Assembly (NCBI GenBank): GCA_903848655.1
Contig: CAINGT010000082.1
Location: forward strand, 1 to 46,458
Source: an uncultured Sphingomonadales bacterium
GTDB lineage: Bacteria; Pseudomonadota; Alphaproteobacteria; Sphingomonadales; Sphingomonadaceae
Length of the DNA: 46,458 nucleotides
Reading direction: 5' to 3'
The number at the start of each line of letters is the position of its first letter. The stretch's first letter is position 1. Shown here in pieces: positions 7,141 to 16,057 of the stretch. Position numbers and translations under genes: made by a program. Under the pieces are notes generated by a model. That model did not search any database. It had not been told where the DNA came from and worked only from the letters and a program-made list of their open reading frames with translations.

Positions 7141-8541
7141 ATGGAATTTACCCGGTCAAACCCGATTACCGGCGCGGTAGCCTCGGCCGCGCCGGCGATG
7201 CAGCCCGCCGAGATGCCCGCGCTCGCCGCGCGCGCCGCCGCCGCGCAGCCTGCGTGGGGTGCGCTTGGCCCCAATGCGCGCCGCGCCGTGCTGGTCAAGG
7301 CCGCCGCCGCGCTCGAAGCGCGCGCCGAAGCGTTCGTTGCCGCGATGATGGGTGAAGTGGGCGCAACGCGCGGCTGGGCGCTGTTCAACCTCGGGCTGGC
7401 CGCCAGCATGGTGCGCGAGGCGGCGGCGCTGACCACGCAGATCACGGGCGAAGTGATTCCGTCGGACAAGCCGGGCTGCCTCGCCATGGCCTTGCGCGAA
7501 CCGGTCGGGGTGATTCTGGGCATCGCGCCGTGGAATGCGCCGATTATCCTTGGGGTGCGCGCCATCGCAGTGCCGCTGGCCTGCGGCAATGCGGTCATCC
7601 TCAAAGCCAGCGAGCTGTGCCCGCGCACCCATGCGCTGATCGTCGAAGCTTTTGCCGAAGCGGGCTTTCCCGAAGGCGTGGTGCAAGTCGTGACCAATGC
7701 GCCCGCTGATGCCGCCGAAGTCGTCGGCGCGTTGATCGATGCGCCCGAAGTGCGGCGGATCAACTTTACCGGATCGACCGCAGTGGGCCGGATTATCGCC
7801 ACGCGCGCCGCGCAACACCTGAAACCCTGCTTGCTCGAACTCGGTGGCAAAGCCCCGCTGATCGTGCTCGACGATGCCGATCTGGATGAAGCGGTCAAGG
7901 CGGCGGCATTCGGCGCATTCATGAACCAAGGCCAGATCTGCATGAGCACCGAGCGGATCATCGTTGTCGATGCCGTGGCCGATGCCTTTGCCGAGCGCTT
8001 CGCCGCCAAAGTCGCCACACTCGCGGTGGGTGATCCGCGCGAGGGCACAACCCCGCTGGGCGCGGTGGTCGATGCCAAAACCGTGGCGCATTGCGAAGCG
8101 CTGATCGCCGACGCGCTCGCCAAAGGCGCGACTTTGCGCAACGGCGGGCCAACCACGGCCAATGTGCTGATGCCCGCGCATGTCATCGATGGCGTGACTG
8201 CGGCGATGCGGCTCTATCGCGAAGAAAGCTTTGGCCCGGTGGTCGCCATCATCCGCGCGCGCGATCAGGCGCACGCGATCACGCTGGCCAACGACAGCGA
8301 CTATGGCCTGTCAGCCGCCGTGTTTACCCGCGATACCGCCCGCGGGCTGACTGTGGCGCGCCAGATCCGCAGCGGTATCTGCCATGTCAACGGCCCGACC
8401 GTACACGACGAAGCGCAAATGCCATTCGGCGGCGTAGGCGCATCGGGCTATGGCCGGTTTGGCGGCAAAGCCGGAATCGACAGCTTTACCGAACTGCGCT
8501 GGATTACCGTGGAAACCCAGCCGGGGCATTTCCCGATTTGA
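7141..8541 (+). CDS. aldehyde dehydrogenase, vanillin/salicylaldehyde type
   Basis: NAD(P)-dependent aldehyde dehydrogenase of 466 aa. It has the APWNAP cofactor segment, FTGSTAVGR, the catalytic base region LELGGKAP and the catalytic Cys in NQGQICMST. The C-terminal run MPFGGVGASGYGRFGGKAG, followed by TELRWITVE, is characteristic of the benzaldehyde/vanillin/salicylaldehyde dehydrogenase branch rather than of betaine or succinate semialdehyde enzymes. I chose the ATG at 7141 because GGGAGTGT lies just upstream; an earlier in-frame start at 7078 overlaps hglS. It may form an operon with hglS. The true aldehyde, aromatic or amino-acid derived, cannot be told from the sequence. Confidence 0.88.
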   Translation: MEFTRSNPITGAVASAAPAMQPAEMPALAARAAAAQPAWGALGPNARRAVLVKAAAALEARAEAFVAAMMGEVGATRGWALFNLGLAASMVREAAALTTQITGEVIPSDKPGCLAMALREPVGVILGIAPWNAPIILGVRAIAVPLACGNAVILKASELCPRTHALIVEAFAEAGFPEGVVQVVTNAPADAAEVVGALIDAPEVRRINFTGSTAVGRIIATRAAQHLKPCLLELGGKAPLIVLDDADLDEAVKAAAFGAFMNQGQICMSTERIIVVDAVADAFAERFAAKVATLAVGDPREGTTPLGAVVDAKTVAHCEALIADALAKGATLRNGGPTTANVLMPAHVIDGVTAAMRLYREESFGPVVAIIRARDQAHAITLANDSDYGLSAAVFTRDTARGLTVARQIRSGICHVNGPTVHDEAQMPFGGVGASGYGRFGGKAGIDSFTELRWITVETQPGHFPI

Positions 8542-8566
8542 ACTCCGATCTGAACGGGGCCGCGCG

Positions 8567-9385
8567 TCAGACCGGGCGGTCACCCATGATCGTGGCGCGG
8601 TTCATCACGCGGTGGGCAGCGCCATAGTCATAGGTCGCGTAATGCTGCGTGCTGCGGTTGTCCCAGATCGCGACATCGCCTGCGCGCCATTTCCACCGCA
8701 CGGTGAATTCGGGCCGGGTGAAATGGGTATAGAGCATCGCCAGCAAAGGATCGGCCATTGTCGGCTCCATGCCGACGATCCCGGTGGTAAAGCCTTCGCT
8801 GACAAAGATCACTTTTCTGCCGGTGGCCGGGTGGGTGCGGATCACCGGATGCACCACTGGGGGATTGTTGCGCTTGGCCGCTGCCAGCGTGTCGGCATCG
8901 AACCGGTCGGCGGGGAACGATTTGGCGATGTCGTGCGTCGCCGATAGGGTCGCCAGATAGGCCTGCAACGTGGCGGGCAGCGCGTCATAAGCCGCAGCCG
9001 CGCTTGCCCACAATGTATCGCCGCCAAGCGGGGGAATTGTCCGCGCCAGCAGCACCGCGCCCAGTGAGGGCCGTTCCAGAAAGCTGACATCGCTGTGCCA
9101 CAGTGCATTGTCGCGCAAATCGTTGAGCGCGGTATCGAGCAGCATGATTTCGGGCACATCGGCAGAGCGCGGATAGATCGGATGAATATGCAACGGGCCG
9201 AGCCGCGCGGCAAAGTCGCGGTGTTGCACCTCGGTTAGCACCTGATCGCGCAAGAACAGCACCTGCCGATCGAGCAGCGCCTCCGCCAGTGTCGCGAATG
9301 CCTCATCGGTCAGCGGCTGTGCCAGATCGACCCCGGACACAATCGCGCCGATTGCCGGGGTTAAGGGTTCTATCGTCATGGTCAT
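8567..9385 (-). CDS. TauD/TfdA family Fe(II)/2-oxoglutarate dioxygenase
   Basis: A 272-aa oxygenase of the taurine dioxygenase family, which couples 2-oxoglutarate decarboxylation to hydroxylation of a small acid or sulfonate. The iron ligands are His97 and Asp99 (WHSDVSF) and His248 (TQHYATYDY). Arg259 and Arg263 (HRVMNRATI) fall at the +11 and +15 spacing that TauD uses to bind 2-oxoglutarate. The substrate is unknown: no sulfonate transporter or tau/ssu genes are near. It converges on the aldehyde dehydrogenase with a 25-base gap. Two in-frame ATG codons (9385, 9379) are possible starts. Confidence 0.9.
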   Translation of the reverse strand: MTMTIEPLTPAIGAIVSGVDLAQPLTDEAFATLAEALLDRQVLFLRDQVLTEVQHRDFAARLGPLHIHPIYPRSADVPEIMLLDTALNDLRDNALWHSDVSFLERPSLGAVLLARTIPPLGGDTLWASAAAAYDALPATLQAYLATLSATHDIAKSFPADRFDADTLAAAKRNNPPVVHPVIRTHPATGRKVIFVSEGFTTGIVGMEPTMADPLLAMLYTHFTRPEFTVRWKWRAGDVAIWDNRSTQHYATYDYGAAHRVMNRATIMGDRPV

Positions 9386-9551
9386 GCGCGGCAGGTTTTC
9401 CGCGCGCGGTGGCGCTTGTCAACCCGTCACGATCCGATTGCGATAGGCAATTGTCCTGATCGCGCAATGAAGCAGGATTCATCCGGCGCTGGCACGATAC
9501 GAACGAACCCGCACCAGCCCCCAACCCCCAATCAGCGCAGAACGAGGCCCC

Positions 9552-10844
9552 ATGCTCAAGCGGATCGAACCTTCCGATGTCGTGCTCGGCATGTACATCC
9601 ACAAGCTCGAAGGCAACTGGTTTACCCACCCGTTCTGGAGCGCACGGTTCTTGCTGACCGATCCCGAACGGCTGGAACAGTTGCACGCAAGCCAAGTTCC
9701 CGGGGTAATCATCGACACCGAACTGGGGCTTGACCCCGATGCGCCGCCCCCATCGCGGGTGCGCCGCGCCGATGCGCCGCGTGCGCCGCAACCGGCGCGC
9801 GCACCCGCACCGATACCCGCGCCCCCGCCGCCGCCAATCCGTGCGGCAACCCCAGCCCCGGTCGAATCACCACCCGGCTTTGGCAAAGCGCAAGGCGTGG
9901 CGCAGCGCGGGTTGAAAGTGGTGACCAAAGTGTTTCTCGAAATGCGGCTGGGCAAAGCGATTGCCGCAGCCGCGGTCAGCCCGGTGATCGATTCGATCAT
10001 CGAATCGGTGCAGACCAATCCCTTTGCCTTTAACGGGCTGATGCGGTTTCGCCGTGATAGCGAAGATATCTATCGCCACGCGCTCGCCACCAGCGCGCTG
10101 ATGATCGCGCTCGCGCGCACAATGCGCCTGCCGCCCGACGATGTGCGCGCGGCGGGGCTGGCCGGGCTGCTGCTCGATTCGGGGTTTGCGCGCCTGCCCG
10201 AAGATGCGGGCAATTTGCGCGATCTGCCGACCGAAGTCTGGCGCAGCCACGTTCCGCTGGGCCACGCGTTCATCTTGCGCAGCAAGCTATCCGACAATAT
10301 CGCGCGAGCCTGCCTTGAACATCACGAACGGTTTGACGGCACCGGCTGGCCGCATGGCACTGGCGGCAACGGATTGAGCACATTGGGCCGCATGGCCGCA
10401 ATCTGCGATGCCTATGACTTGCTTGCAACCGGCGGCGATGGAAAGCCTGCGCTCGATGCGGGCGAAGCCTTGCGCGCGATGCAGGCCGATCAGGGCCGGT
10501 TCGACCCCGGTCTGCTCACGCTGTTTGCCGCCGCAGTTGGCAGTTGGCCAACCGGATCGGTGGTCGAATTGGCTTCGGGGCGGCTTGCTGTCGTGGTCGG
10601 GCAAAACCCCCATGCCCCCGACCGCCCGCTGGTCTCGGCGTTTTTCGCGCCCGCCACGGGCAAGCCGGTCAGCGGCGGCTTGATCGACCTTGCCGCGCAC
10701 CCCGACAAAGACTCGGTTGTCGGCCCCGGAGTGATCGCCGATCTGCCCCCCGCGCTGCACAGCATCGCCAGCGCCGCGCTGGCCGCCGCCGTCGACCGCG
10801 CCTTTCCCGAAACCCGGCGCGCACCCGGCACCCGCGCGGCGTAA
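9552..10844 (+). CDS. DUF3391 + degenerate HD-GYP domain protein
   Basis: A 430-aa protein with an N-terminal DUF3391 domain (IEPSDVVLGMYIHKLEG, residues 5-21), a long Pro/Ala linker (about 62-108), and an HD-GYP domain (about 170-340). HD-GYP proteins hydrolyse cyclic di-GMP. Here the signature HDxGK is replaced by LDSGF (208-212), losing the metal-binding His and the Lys. His238, His257 and His258 (LEHHERFDGTGW) remain, and GYP reads GWP (265-267). The domain is therefore probably impaired as a phosphodiesterase and may act as a sensor of cyclic di-GMP. The start is fixed by GAGG before the ATG. A hairpin follows the stop. Confidence 0.85.
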   Translation: MLKRIEPSDVVLGMYIHKLEGNWFTHPFWSARFLLTDPERLEQLHASQVPGVIIDTELGLDPDAPPPSRVRRADAPRAPQPARAPAPIPAPPPPPIRAATPAPVESPPGFGKAQGVAQRGLKVVTKVFLEMRLGKAIAAAAVSPVIDSIIESVQTNPFAFNGLMRFRRDSEDIYRHALATSALMIALARTMRLPPDDVRAAGLAGLLLDSGFARLPEDAGNLRDLPTEVWRSHVPLGHAFILRSKLSDNIARACLEHHERFDGTGWPHGTGGNGLSTLGRMAAICDAYDLLATGGDGKPALDAGEALRAMQADQGRFDPGLLTLFAAAVGSWPTGSVVELASGRLAVVVGQNPHAPDRPLVSAFFAPATGKPVSGGLIDLAAHPDKDSVVGPGVIADLPPALHSIASAALAAAVDRAFPETRRAPGTRAA

Positions 10845-10865
10845 TTCCCCCCCACGGAGTACACG

Positions 10866-10896
10866 CTAGCTCCTCCCCCAATGGGGGAGGAGCTAG
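10866..10896. terminator. C/G-rich hairpin between HD-GYP and HAD genes
   Basis: CTAGCTCCTCCCCCA (10866-10880) and TGGGGGAGGAGCTAG (10882-10896) form a perfect 15-bp inverted repeat with a one-base centre, 21 bases after the HD-GYP stop. It resembles the C/G hairpin at 122-145 in composition. The lack of a U run leaves the termination role as inference. Confidence 0.55.
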
Positions 10897-11008
10897 GATG
10901 GTGGCGCTCCCGCTACGCAATGTCCGCAAGGCCAGAGCACTGCGCCGGTTTACCATAGGTGCGGTAGGGACGTGGACACGATGACTGCTGCCGGGGGAAA
11001 GCCTGCCG

Positions 11009-13438
11009 ATGAACGCGCCCATGCTGCTCCGCAATGGCCATGCCCATGCCGTGGTGCCACCGATTGCGGTTCGGGCACCCGACGCGTGCCGGCCCGATCA
11101 ATTGCCCGGCGTGCTCGACTGGTTTTCCGGCATCAAAGTGTTGAGCCTCGATTGCTTTGACACGCTGCTGTGGCGCGACAGCCATGCGCCGACCGATGTG
11201 TTCGGGGCTTTGCCCGATCTGACCCCCTATCAGCGGGTACATGGCGAACAGCGCGCGCGCCACGCCGCGCGTGCCGCGCGCGGGGCGGGCGATGTGGGGA
11301 TTGACGCGATCTATCGCGCGATCATGCCCAATGCGCGCGATGCCGACCGCACCCGTGCGATTGCGGCCGAACTCGCCGCCGAAGCCGCGTATTGCTATGG
11401 ATTTGCCCCGACTATCGCGCTGATGCGTGAGGCGCGGCGGCGCGGGCTGCATGTCATCGTGGTGTCGGATACCTATCTCAATCCGCGCCAGTTGCACGAT
11501 CTGATCGCGCGCGCGGCCGGGGCCGATGTTGCCGCGCTGATCGACCGGGTGTTCTGTTCATCGACATTCGGCAAACCCAAAGCCGCCGGGCTTTATGGCG
11601 AAGTGCTGGCGCGGATCAAGGCGCGGCCCGGCGAAGTCTTGCATATCGGCGACAACCGCGCCGCCGATGTCGATGGTGTCGCCCCGTTCGGGGTCAACAC
11701 GCTGCACTTGGTGCAGTTTACCGCGCGGGTGGCGCAACAGTTGCGGCTGGAAAGCGCGGTTGCCGCACTGATCGACGGACATCGCACGCGCGGCCTGCAC
11801 GTACCGCAACCGCACCGCGCGGCGCTCGCTTTCTATGCGCCGGGGCTGGACGAAGGCGCGCACGTGTTTGGATTTTCCACGCTTGGCCCGGTGCTGTTTG
11901 GGTTTGACCAGTGGTTGCGCGCCGAAGCGCAAGCCTTGCAGGCGGCGCACGGCGGCACGGTGCACTGGCTGTTTTTGATGCGCGACGGGTTTTTGCCGAT
12001 GCGGATGCACCAAGCCGGGGGTGCCGCCGCATCGGTCGCGCCGGTTGAAATCAGCCGGTTGACCGCAACATTCGCGACATTTGCCACCGATACGCTGATT
12101 CTGCGCCATCTGGAGGATAACCGCGGGATCGATCCGGCGATCCTGGCGCGGCACTTGCGCCTGCCCGACGCGCTGATTGCGCAGCTGTGCGGCGGGTGCG
12201 ACACGGATCAAGGCTGGCGCGCGCTCTATGGCTGGTGCCAAGTGCCCGCCAACCGCCGGCCTATCGTGAAAGCCGCGCAAGCCTTGGCCGACCGGCTGGT
12301 GGCGCACGTGCGCGCGGCGGTGCGCCCCGAGCCGGGCGATACGCTGATGCTGATCGATCTGGGCTATAATGGATCGGTGCAATCGCTGATCGACGCGCTG
12401 CTCACGCGCGCGCTGGGGGTGCATGTCGCCGGGCGCTATGTGATTTTGCGCGAATTGCAGGTCAGCGGGTGCGACAAGCGCGGATATCTGGGTCAGGATC
12501 ATTACGACCATGTCGCGCTTAACGCGATGACCGCCAATGTCGCGCTGCTCGAACAATTGGCGACTGCGGCGCAAGGCTCGGTGATCGATTATGACGAAGC
12601 TGGCCAGCCGTTGCGCGATGCGAACGCGATCAGCGTGCGGCAAAGCGCGGTGCGCGAAGCGGTACAAGCGGGCTGCCTGCGCTTTGCCGAGGCGGCCTGC
12701 GCGCATATCACGCGCGCCGCGACGCCCGATGCGCTTGGCCACTGGCGCGCGTCCAATGCAGCGACGCTGATGCGGCTGATGTTTCTGCCGCTGCCCGAAG
12801 AGCTGGAGGTGGTTGCCGCGTTCGAACACGATGTGAACCTTGGCACCGCCGAAACGCTGCCGCTGTTCGATCCCGCCATCGCGCGGCACGGATTGCTGCA
12901 ACAAGGGCTGTTCTATCAAAAGGGCGTGCGGCGGATGTTTTTGCCCGCTGAACTGACGAACGAAGGGCTGGCGACGCGGCTGACCCATTTTGCCACCGCG
13001 CGGTTTCACATGCCGCTGACCGCCGCCGATTTTGCCAGCGAAGTCGCGCAAATTCCGGTAATCTTGAGCGATGCGCACGAAGCCACGCGCATTGCGCTGC
13101 CCGTTCGCCCGACGCACGACGGATTTTGCGCGCTGTGCATTCCGGTCGGGCCTGCGCGCTATGCCGCTGCGGTGCCGTTCGGCGCGCTGGCCCGCTATGT
13201 CGAAGTGCGGTCGATCAGCGCGCTGCCGGCGAGCGAATATCTGAGCGCGCGGCACGACAGCCATGCGCGCGAAAGCACCGTAATGCCGCAATTCGACGGA
13301 ATAACCGCGCTGACCGAGCACTTGTGGCACTGTCCCGACGCCGCCGGGTTTGCACTGTTGCAACCCCCGCCCGCGCCGTCGGGCGACAATCTGGTGATCG
13401 TGGTGGTGTTTCGCCCGATTGGCGAGACGGGGTTATGA
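11009..13438 (+). CDS. two-domain HAD hydrolase-like protein, large C-terminal domain
   Basis: An 809-aa protein. The first 230 residues form a complete HAD-superfamily domain: motif I DCFDT (48-52), motif II VVSDTYL, motif III lysine in STFGKPKAAG, and motif IV HIGDNRAADV. It resembles the HAD proteins of COG5610, often found with glycosyltransferases. The remaining 570 residues match nothing I can name; they are soluble-looking, with conserved-looking stretches such as FLMRDGFLPMRMH and LIDLGYNGSVQSLIDAL. The start follows GGGGGAAA by eight bases. It converges on the GH130 gene, their stops overlapping by six bases. Phosphatase activity on a sugar phosphate is plausible but unproven. Confidence 0.75.
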   Translation: MNAPMLLRNGHAHAVVPPIAVRAPDACRPDQLPGVLDWFSGIKVLSLDCFDTLLWRDSHAPTDVFGALPDLTPYQRVHGEQRARHAARAARGAGDVGIDAIYRAIMPNARDADRTRAIAAELAAEAAYCYGFAPTIALMREARRRGLHVIVVSDTYLNPRQLHDLIARAAGADVAALIDRVFCSSTFGKPKAAGLYGEVLARIKARPGEVLHIGDNRAADVDGVAPFGVNTLHLVQFTARVAQQLRLESAVAALIDGHRTRGLHVPQPHRAALAFYAPGLDEGAHVFGFSTLGPVLFGFDQWLRAEAQALQAAHGGTVHWLFLMRDGFLPMRMHQAGGAAASVAPVEISRLTATFATFATDTLILRHLEDNRGIDPAILARHLRLPDALIAQLCGGCDTDQGWRALYGWCQVPANRRPIVKAAQALADRLVAHVRAAVRPEPGDTLMLIDLGYNGSVQSLIDALLTRALGVHVAGRYVILRELQVSGCDKRGYLGQDHYDHVALNAMTANVALLEQLATAAQGSVIDYDEAGQPLRDANAISVRQSAVREAVQAGCLRFAEAACAHITRAATPDALGHWRASNAATLMRLMFLPLPEELEVVAAFEHDVNLGTAETLPLFDPAIARHGLLQQGLFYQKGVRRMFLPAELTNEGLATRLTHFATARFHMPLTAADFASEVAQIPVILSDAHEATRIALPVRPTHDGFCALCIPVGPARYAAAVPFGALARYVEVRSISALPASEYLSARHDSHARESTVMPQFDGITALTEHLWHCPDAAGFALLQPPPAPSGDNLVIVVVFRPIGETGL

Positions 13439-14731
13439 CGCCCAACCGTCTTGCAAGATCGCCAGCAGCCGCGTGATCGTGACGGTGGTGAATGTCGAAA
13501 ACGTGTCGGAAATGGCATAAGGCAGGATGATGCGGTCGCCACAGCGGATTGCCCCGCACGAATAGACCACATTGGGCACATAGCCTTCGCGTTCGGACGC
13601 TTCGGGCTGAACCAGCGGCAGCCGCGCGCGCCCGATCACGCGCGTGGGATCGGACTTGTCCATCAGCACCGCACCAATGGCGTAGTGGCGCACCGGGCCG
13701 ACGCCGTGGGTAAACATCAGCCAGCCCTGATCGAGTTCAATCGGCGATCCGCAATTGCCAATCTGCACGAATTCCCACGGATATTCGGGTTTCATCAGCG
13801 GTTTGCCGAGGCCCCATTCGTACAGGTCATCCGAATAGGCCAGATGCAGGCCTTCGTTGTCGTGGCGCGTGATCATCGCATAACGCCCGCCGATTTTGCG
13901 CGGAAACAGCGCCATGCCTTTGTTGCGCGCCGCCGAGCCCTTTAACGGAATCATGCGAAAGTTCAGGAAATCGCGCGTTTCGATCAGTTCGGAGCGGATC
14001 GCGCGCCCGTTATAGGCAGTATACGTCGCATAATAGGTAATCTCTCCGCGATCTTCGAACGCCACGAAGCGCGCGTCTTCGATCCCGTTCGATTGCGCTT
14101 CGGTAATCGGAAAGATCACCCGCTCGGTAATATCGCTTTCAGGGGTAAAACCGATATCGACCCGATCCCCGACCCGCGCGGTCACGCCCGGCAAGGCCGC
14201 CAGCCGCTTGGGCGGATCGACGGTGATCGTGCCATCATGACCGATCACGCCCGACCGGAATGTCAGCGATGATACGTGCCCTTCGCCCACCGCGCGCAGC
14301 GACAGCACGAACCGCAACGCGCCTGCTGCCACCCCGGTCTGGTCGGGGTGCCGGACAATGCTCGGGTTGAACAGCGCCGCCGCCTCAAAGCTGTATTCGT
14401 GCAGGAAATAGGCCCCGATCAGCAGCCGCTGTTCGGGTGAAAACGCCGCATGGCTGGAAAAGGCCGGCTCCATTTCGCTGGCGCGCTGGGCAAATGTTGC
14501 GAGCAAATTGCGGTGGCGATCATCAAAGTTTTCCAGCGTCGCAGCCAGCAGTGCGGTCACTTCGGCGGGCGGAAGCGCGAGCAGCCGTTCGACCAGATGG
14601 TCGGCACGGGTCTTGTCCAACTGGTTGTAATCGCGCGGTTCGAGCGAGGGGCGAAACGGGCGCACCACCACGCGCGAAGGATCGGGGCGCAAATGCAGCG
14701 CCTGGCGGTTGAAAAATGCGTCTTTGGGCAT
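13433..14731 (-). CDS. glycoside hydrolase family 130 enzyme (mannoside phosphorylase/mannosidase type)
   Basis: A 432-aa five-bladed beta-propeller protein of GH130, whose members phosphorolyse or hydrolyse beta-1,2- or beta-1,4-mannosides. Typical pieces are ALFNPSIVRHP, SSLTFRSGVI, SNGIEDARFVAFEDRG (the Asp is the usual general acid), YATYTAYNG, KGMALFPRKIGGRYAMITRHD and FTHGVGPVRHYAIGAVLMD. The C-terminal YVPNVVYSCGA is also familiar from this group. It is third in a minus-strand operon after the 45-aa protein and the six-hairpin protein (seven-base gap). That context suggests turnover of a small mannan-like glycan. The linkage and the phosphorylase/hydrolase choice cannot be read from sequence alone. 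Confidence 0.85.
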   Translation of the reverse strand: MPKDAFFNRQALHLRPDPSRVVVRPFRPSLEPRDYNQLDKTRADHLVERLLALPPAEVTALLAATLENFDDRHRNLLATFAQRASEMEPAFSSHAAFSPEQRLLIGAYFLHEYSFEAAALFNPSIVRHPDQTGVAAGALRFVLSLRAVGEGHVSSLTFRSGVIGHDGTITVDPPKRLAALPGVTARVGDRVDIGFTPESDITERVIFPITEAQSNGIEDARFVAFEDRGEITYYATYTAYNGRAIRSELIETRDFLNFRMIPLKGSAARNKGMALFPRKIGGRYAMITRHDNEGLHLAYSDDLYEWGLGKPLMKPEYPWEFVQIGNCGSPIELDQGWLMFTHGVGPVRHYAIGAVLMDKSDPTRVIGRARLPLVQPEASEREGYVPNVVYSCGAIRCGDRIILPYAISDTFSTFTTVTITRLLAILQDGWAS

Positions 14732-14738
14732 AGTGGCC

Positions 14739-15809
14739 TTAAATTGCTGTGGTGAGCGCGGGCGTCAGCCGCGCCAGCCGTCGCATGTCGGTCAGCGACA
14801 AGAGGTATGACAGCACGGATTCGGCCCCGCGATTTTCGTTGGCGCGGTCGGGGTGCAAGCCATCGCGGCACGATCCGGTGGCGTGATCGGCCAGCGGCAG
14901 ACCCAGATCGTTGGCCCCGCCAAACCACGCAAAAGCGCGGGCTGCAGCCTTTTGCCATTCCGCTGCCGGATCGGCGACCATCGCCGCGTGGCAGGCGGCA
15001 ATCGTGGCCCAAGCATCGACCGGTTGCTGATCGAAAGCAGCCGGGCTCTCGCGCGATCCAGCCAGAAATCCCGCGCTGCCGACCGGGCGAAAATGCCCCT
15101 CCGGCGCGGTTTGCATCGTCAACAGCCAGCGCAGTGCGGTCAGGCCAGCCTGCGTCATGGCGCGCAAGCCCAAACCTTCGCCCGACACGATCAAGGCCTC
15201 GCACAGCCGCGCATTATCATAGCTCAACCGGTCTTCGAACCAGTGCCAATCGGCGCTGGCATAGTCGGCCAATTGCTCGTGCACCCGCGTGGCCAGCACC
15301 AGCCGCAGCCGCGCCGCTTCGCGGTCTTGCGGTTGAGCGGGGCAATAGCCATTCAGCCCGATCAGCGTGAAAGCCAGCGCGCGTGGCGAGGCAAATGCGC
15401 TCACCACGTGCAGCGCTTGCGCGAACAGTCGCGCGGCCCATTGTGCCAGCAGCGGATCATCGGCGCGCGCGGCACATTCGCCCAGCGCCCACAGCGTCCG
15501 CCCGTGGCTGTCCTGCGATCCTTGCGGTTCTAGCCAGCGGCGGTCATACCCCATGAAATTGCGGAACCGCGCGCAATCAGGGTTCCACGCGTGCTGTACA
15601 AAGGCGGCAAAGCGGGGGGCCAGCCGCCGCGCCAGCGCGCCATGGCCATGATCGCCGATATGGCAACACAACAGCAAGGCGCGCGCATTGTCATCGACGC
15701 AATAGCCGTGATGCCGGTCGGGCACACCCAAGATGGCGTGCTGAAACAGCCCGGTATCATCGCACATTGCAACAAAATGGTCGAACGCACCGGCGGGCAC
15801 TGCCGCCAT
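14739..15809 (-). CDS. six-hairpin glycosidase-like protein (domain usually fused to GT4)
   Basis: A 356-aa, mainly helical protein that looks like an (alpha/alpha)6 barrel: repeated Trp/Gly helical hairpins, GYCVDDNARALLL (residues 36-48), SQDSHGRTLWALGE and WHWFEDRLSYDNARL. In other bacteria I recall this domain, starting DDTGxxQHA, as the C-terminal half of a GT4 glycosyltransferase. Here it is its own gene, and the matching GT4 half lies on the other strand at 18034. It sits between a 45-aa protein gene (12-base gap) and GH130 (seven-base gap), so it is in an operon. Enzymatic activity is unknown. The first ATG is preceded by AGGGCGA. Confidence 0.75.
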   Translation of the reverse strand: MAAVPAGAFDHFVAMCDDTGLFQHAILGVPDRHHGYCVDDNARALLLCCHIGDHGHGALARRLAPRFAAFVQHAWNPDCARFRNFMGYDRRWLEPQGSQDSHGRTLWALGECAARADDPLLAQWAARLFAQALHVVSAFASPRALAFTLIGLNGYCPAQPQDREAARLRLVLATRVHEQLADYASADWHWFEDRLSYDNARLCEALIVSGEGLGLRAMTQAGLTALRWLLTMQTAPEGHFRPVGSAGFLAGSRESPAAFDQQPVDAWATIAACHAAMVADPAAEWQKAAARAFAWFGGANDLGLPLADHATGSCRDGLHPDRANENRGAESVLSYLLSLTDMRRLARLTPALTTAI

Positions 15810-15821
15810 GGCGAAATCGCC

Positions 15822-15959
15822 CTAAAGCTTGCCTTTCGGGCGCATCGCGGCTTGCACCGCAGAGGCGCTTTCACGCGGCGGCAGCGCCTGGCTGGTCTTG
15901 GCCGGTGCAGCCTTGGGCTTGCGCACTTCGCGGTTGCTGCGTTTTTGCGATTTGGCCAT
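15822..15959 (-). CDS. small basic protein (45 aa)
   Basis: A short gene starting MAKSQKRSNREVRKPKAA and ending AAMRPKGKL. It is strongly basic with no hydrophobic segment. Short basic proteins of the MAKSQKRSNRE type recur in alphaproteobacteria without a known role; that recollection is from memory. It is first in the operon with the six-hairpin protein (12 bases downstream) and GH130. The composition would fit nucleic-acid or ribosome binding. Confidence 0.6.
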   Translation of the reverse strand: MAKSQKRSNREVRKPKAAPAKTSQALPPRESASAVQAAMRPKGKL

Positions 15960-16057
15960 GCCTTGAAGCTTTCTGTACGTGGCGATCAGACCCGCATCTT
16001 CGCGCTATCTCCGTCAATACCACCGATTCGCCGGTTCCCCGCATCAATTCGCGCGGG

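Noticed and set aside
11558..13363. 601-aa minus-strand frame inside the HAD gene
   Set aside because: Mirror frame of a GC-rich coding sequence with no domain; the plus-strand HAD protein has clear motifs.
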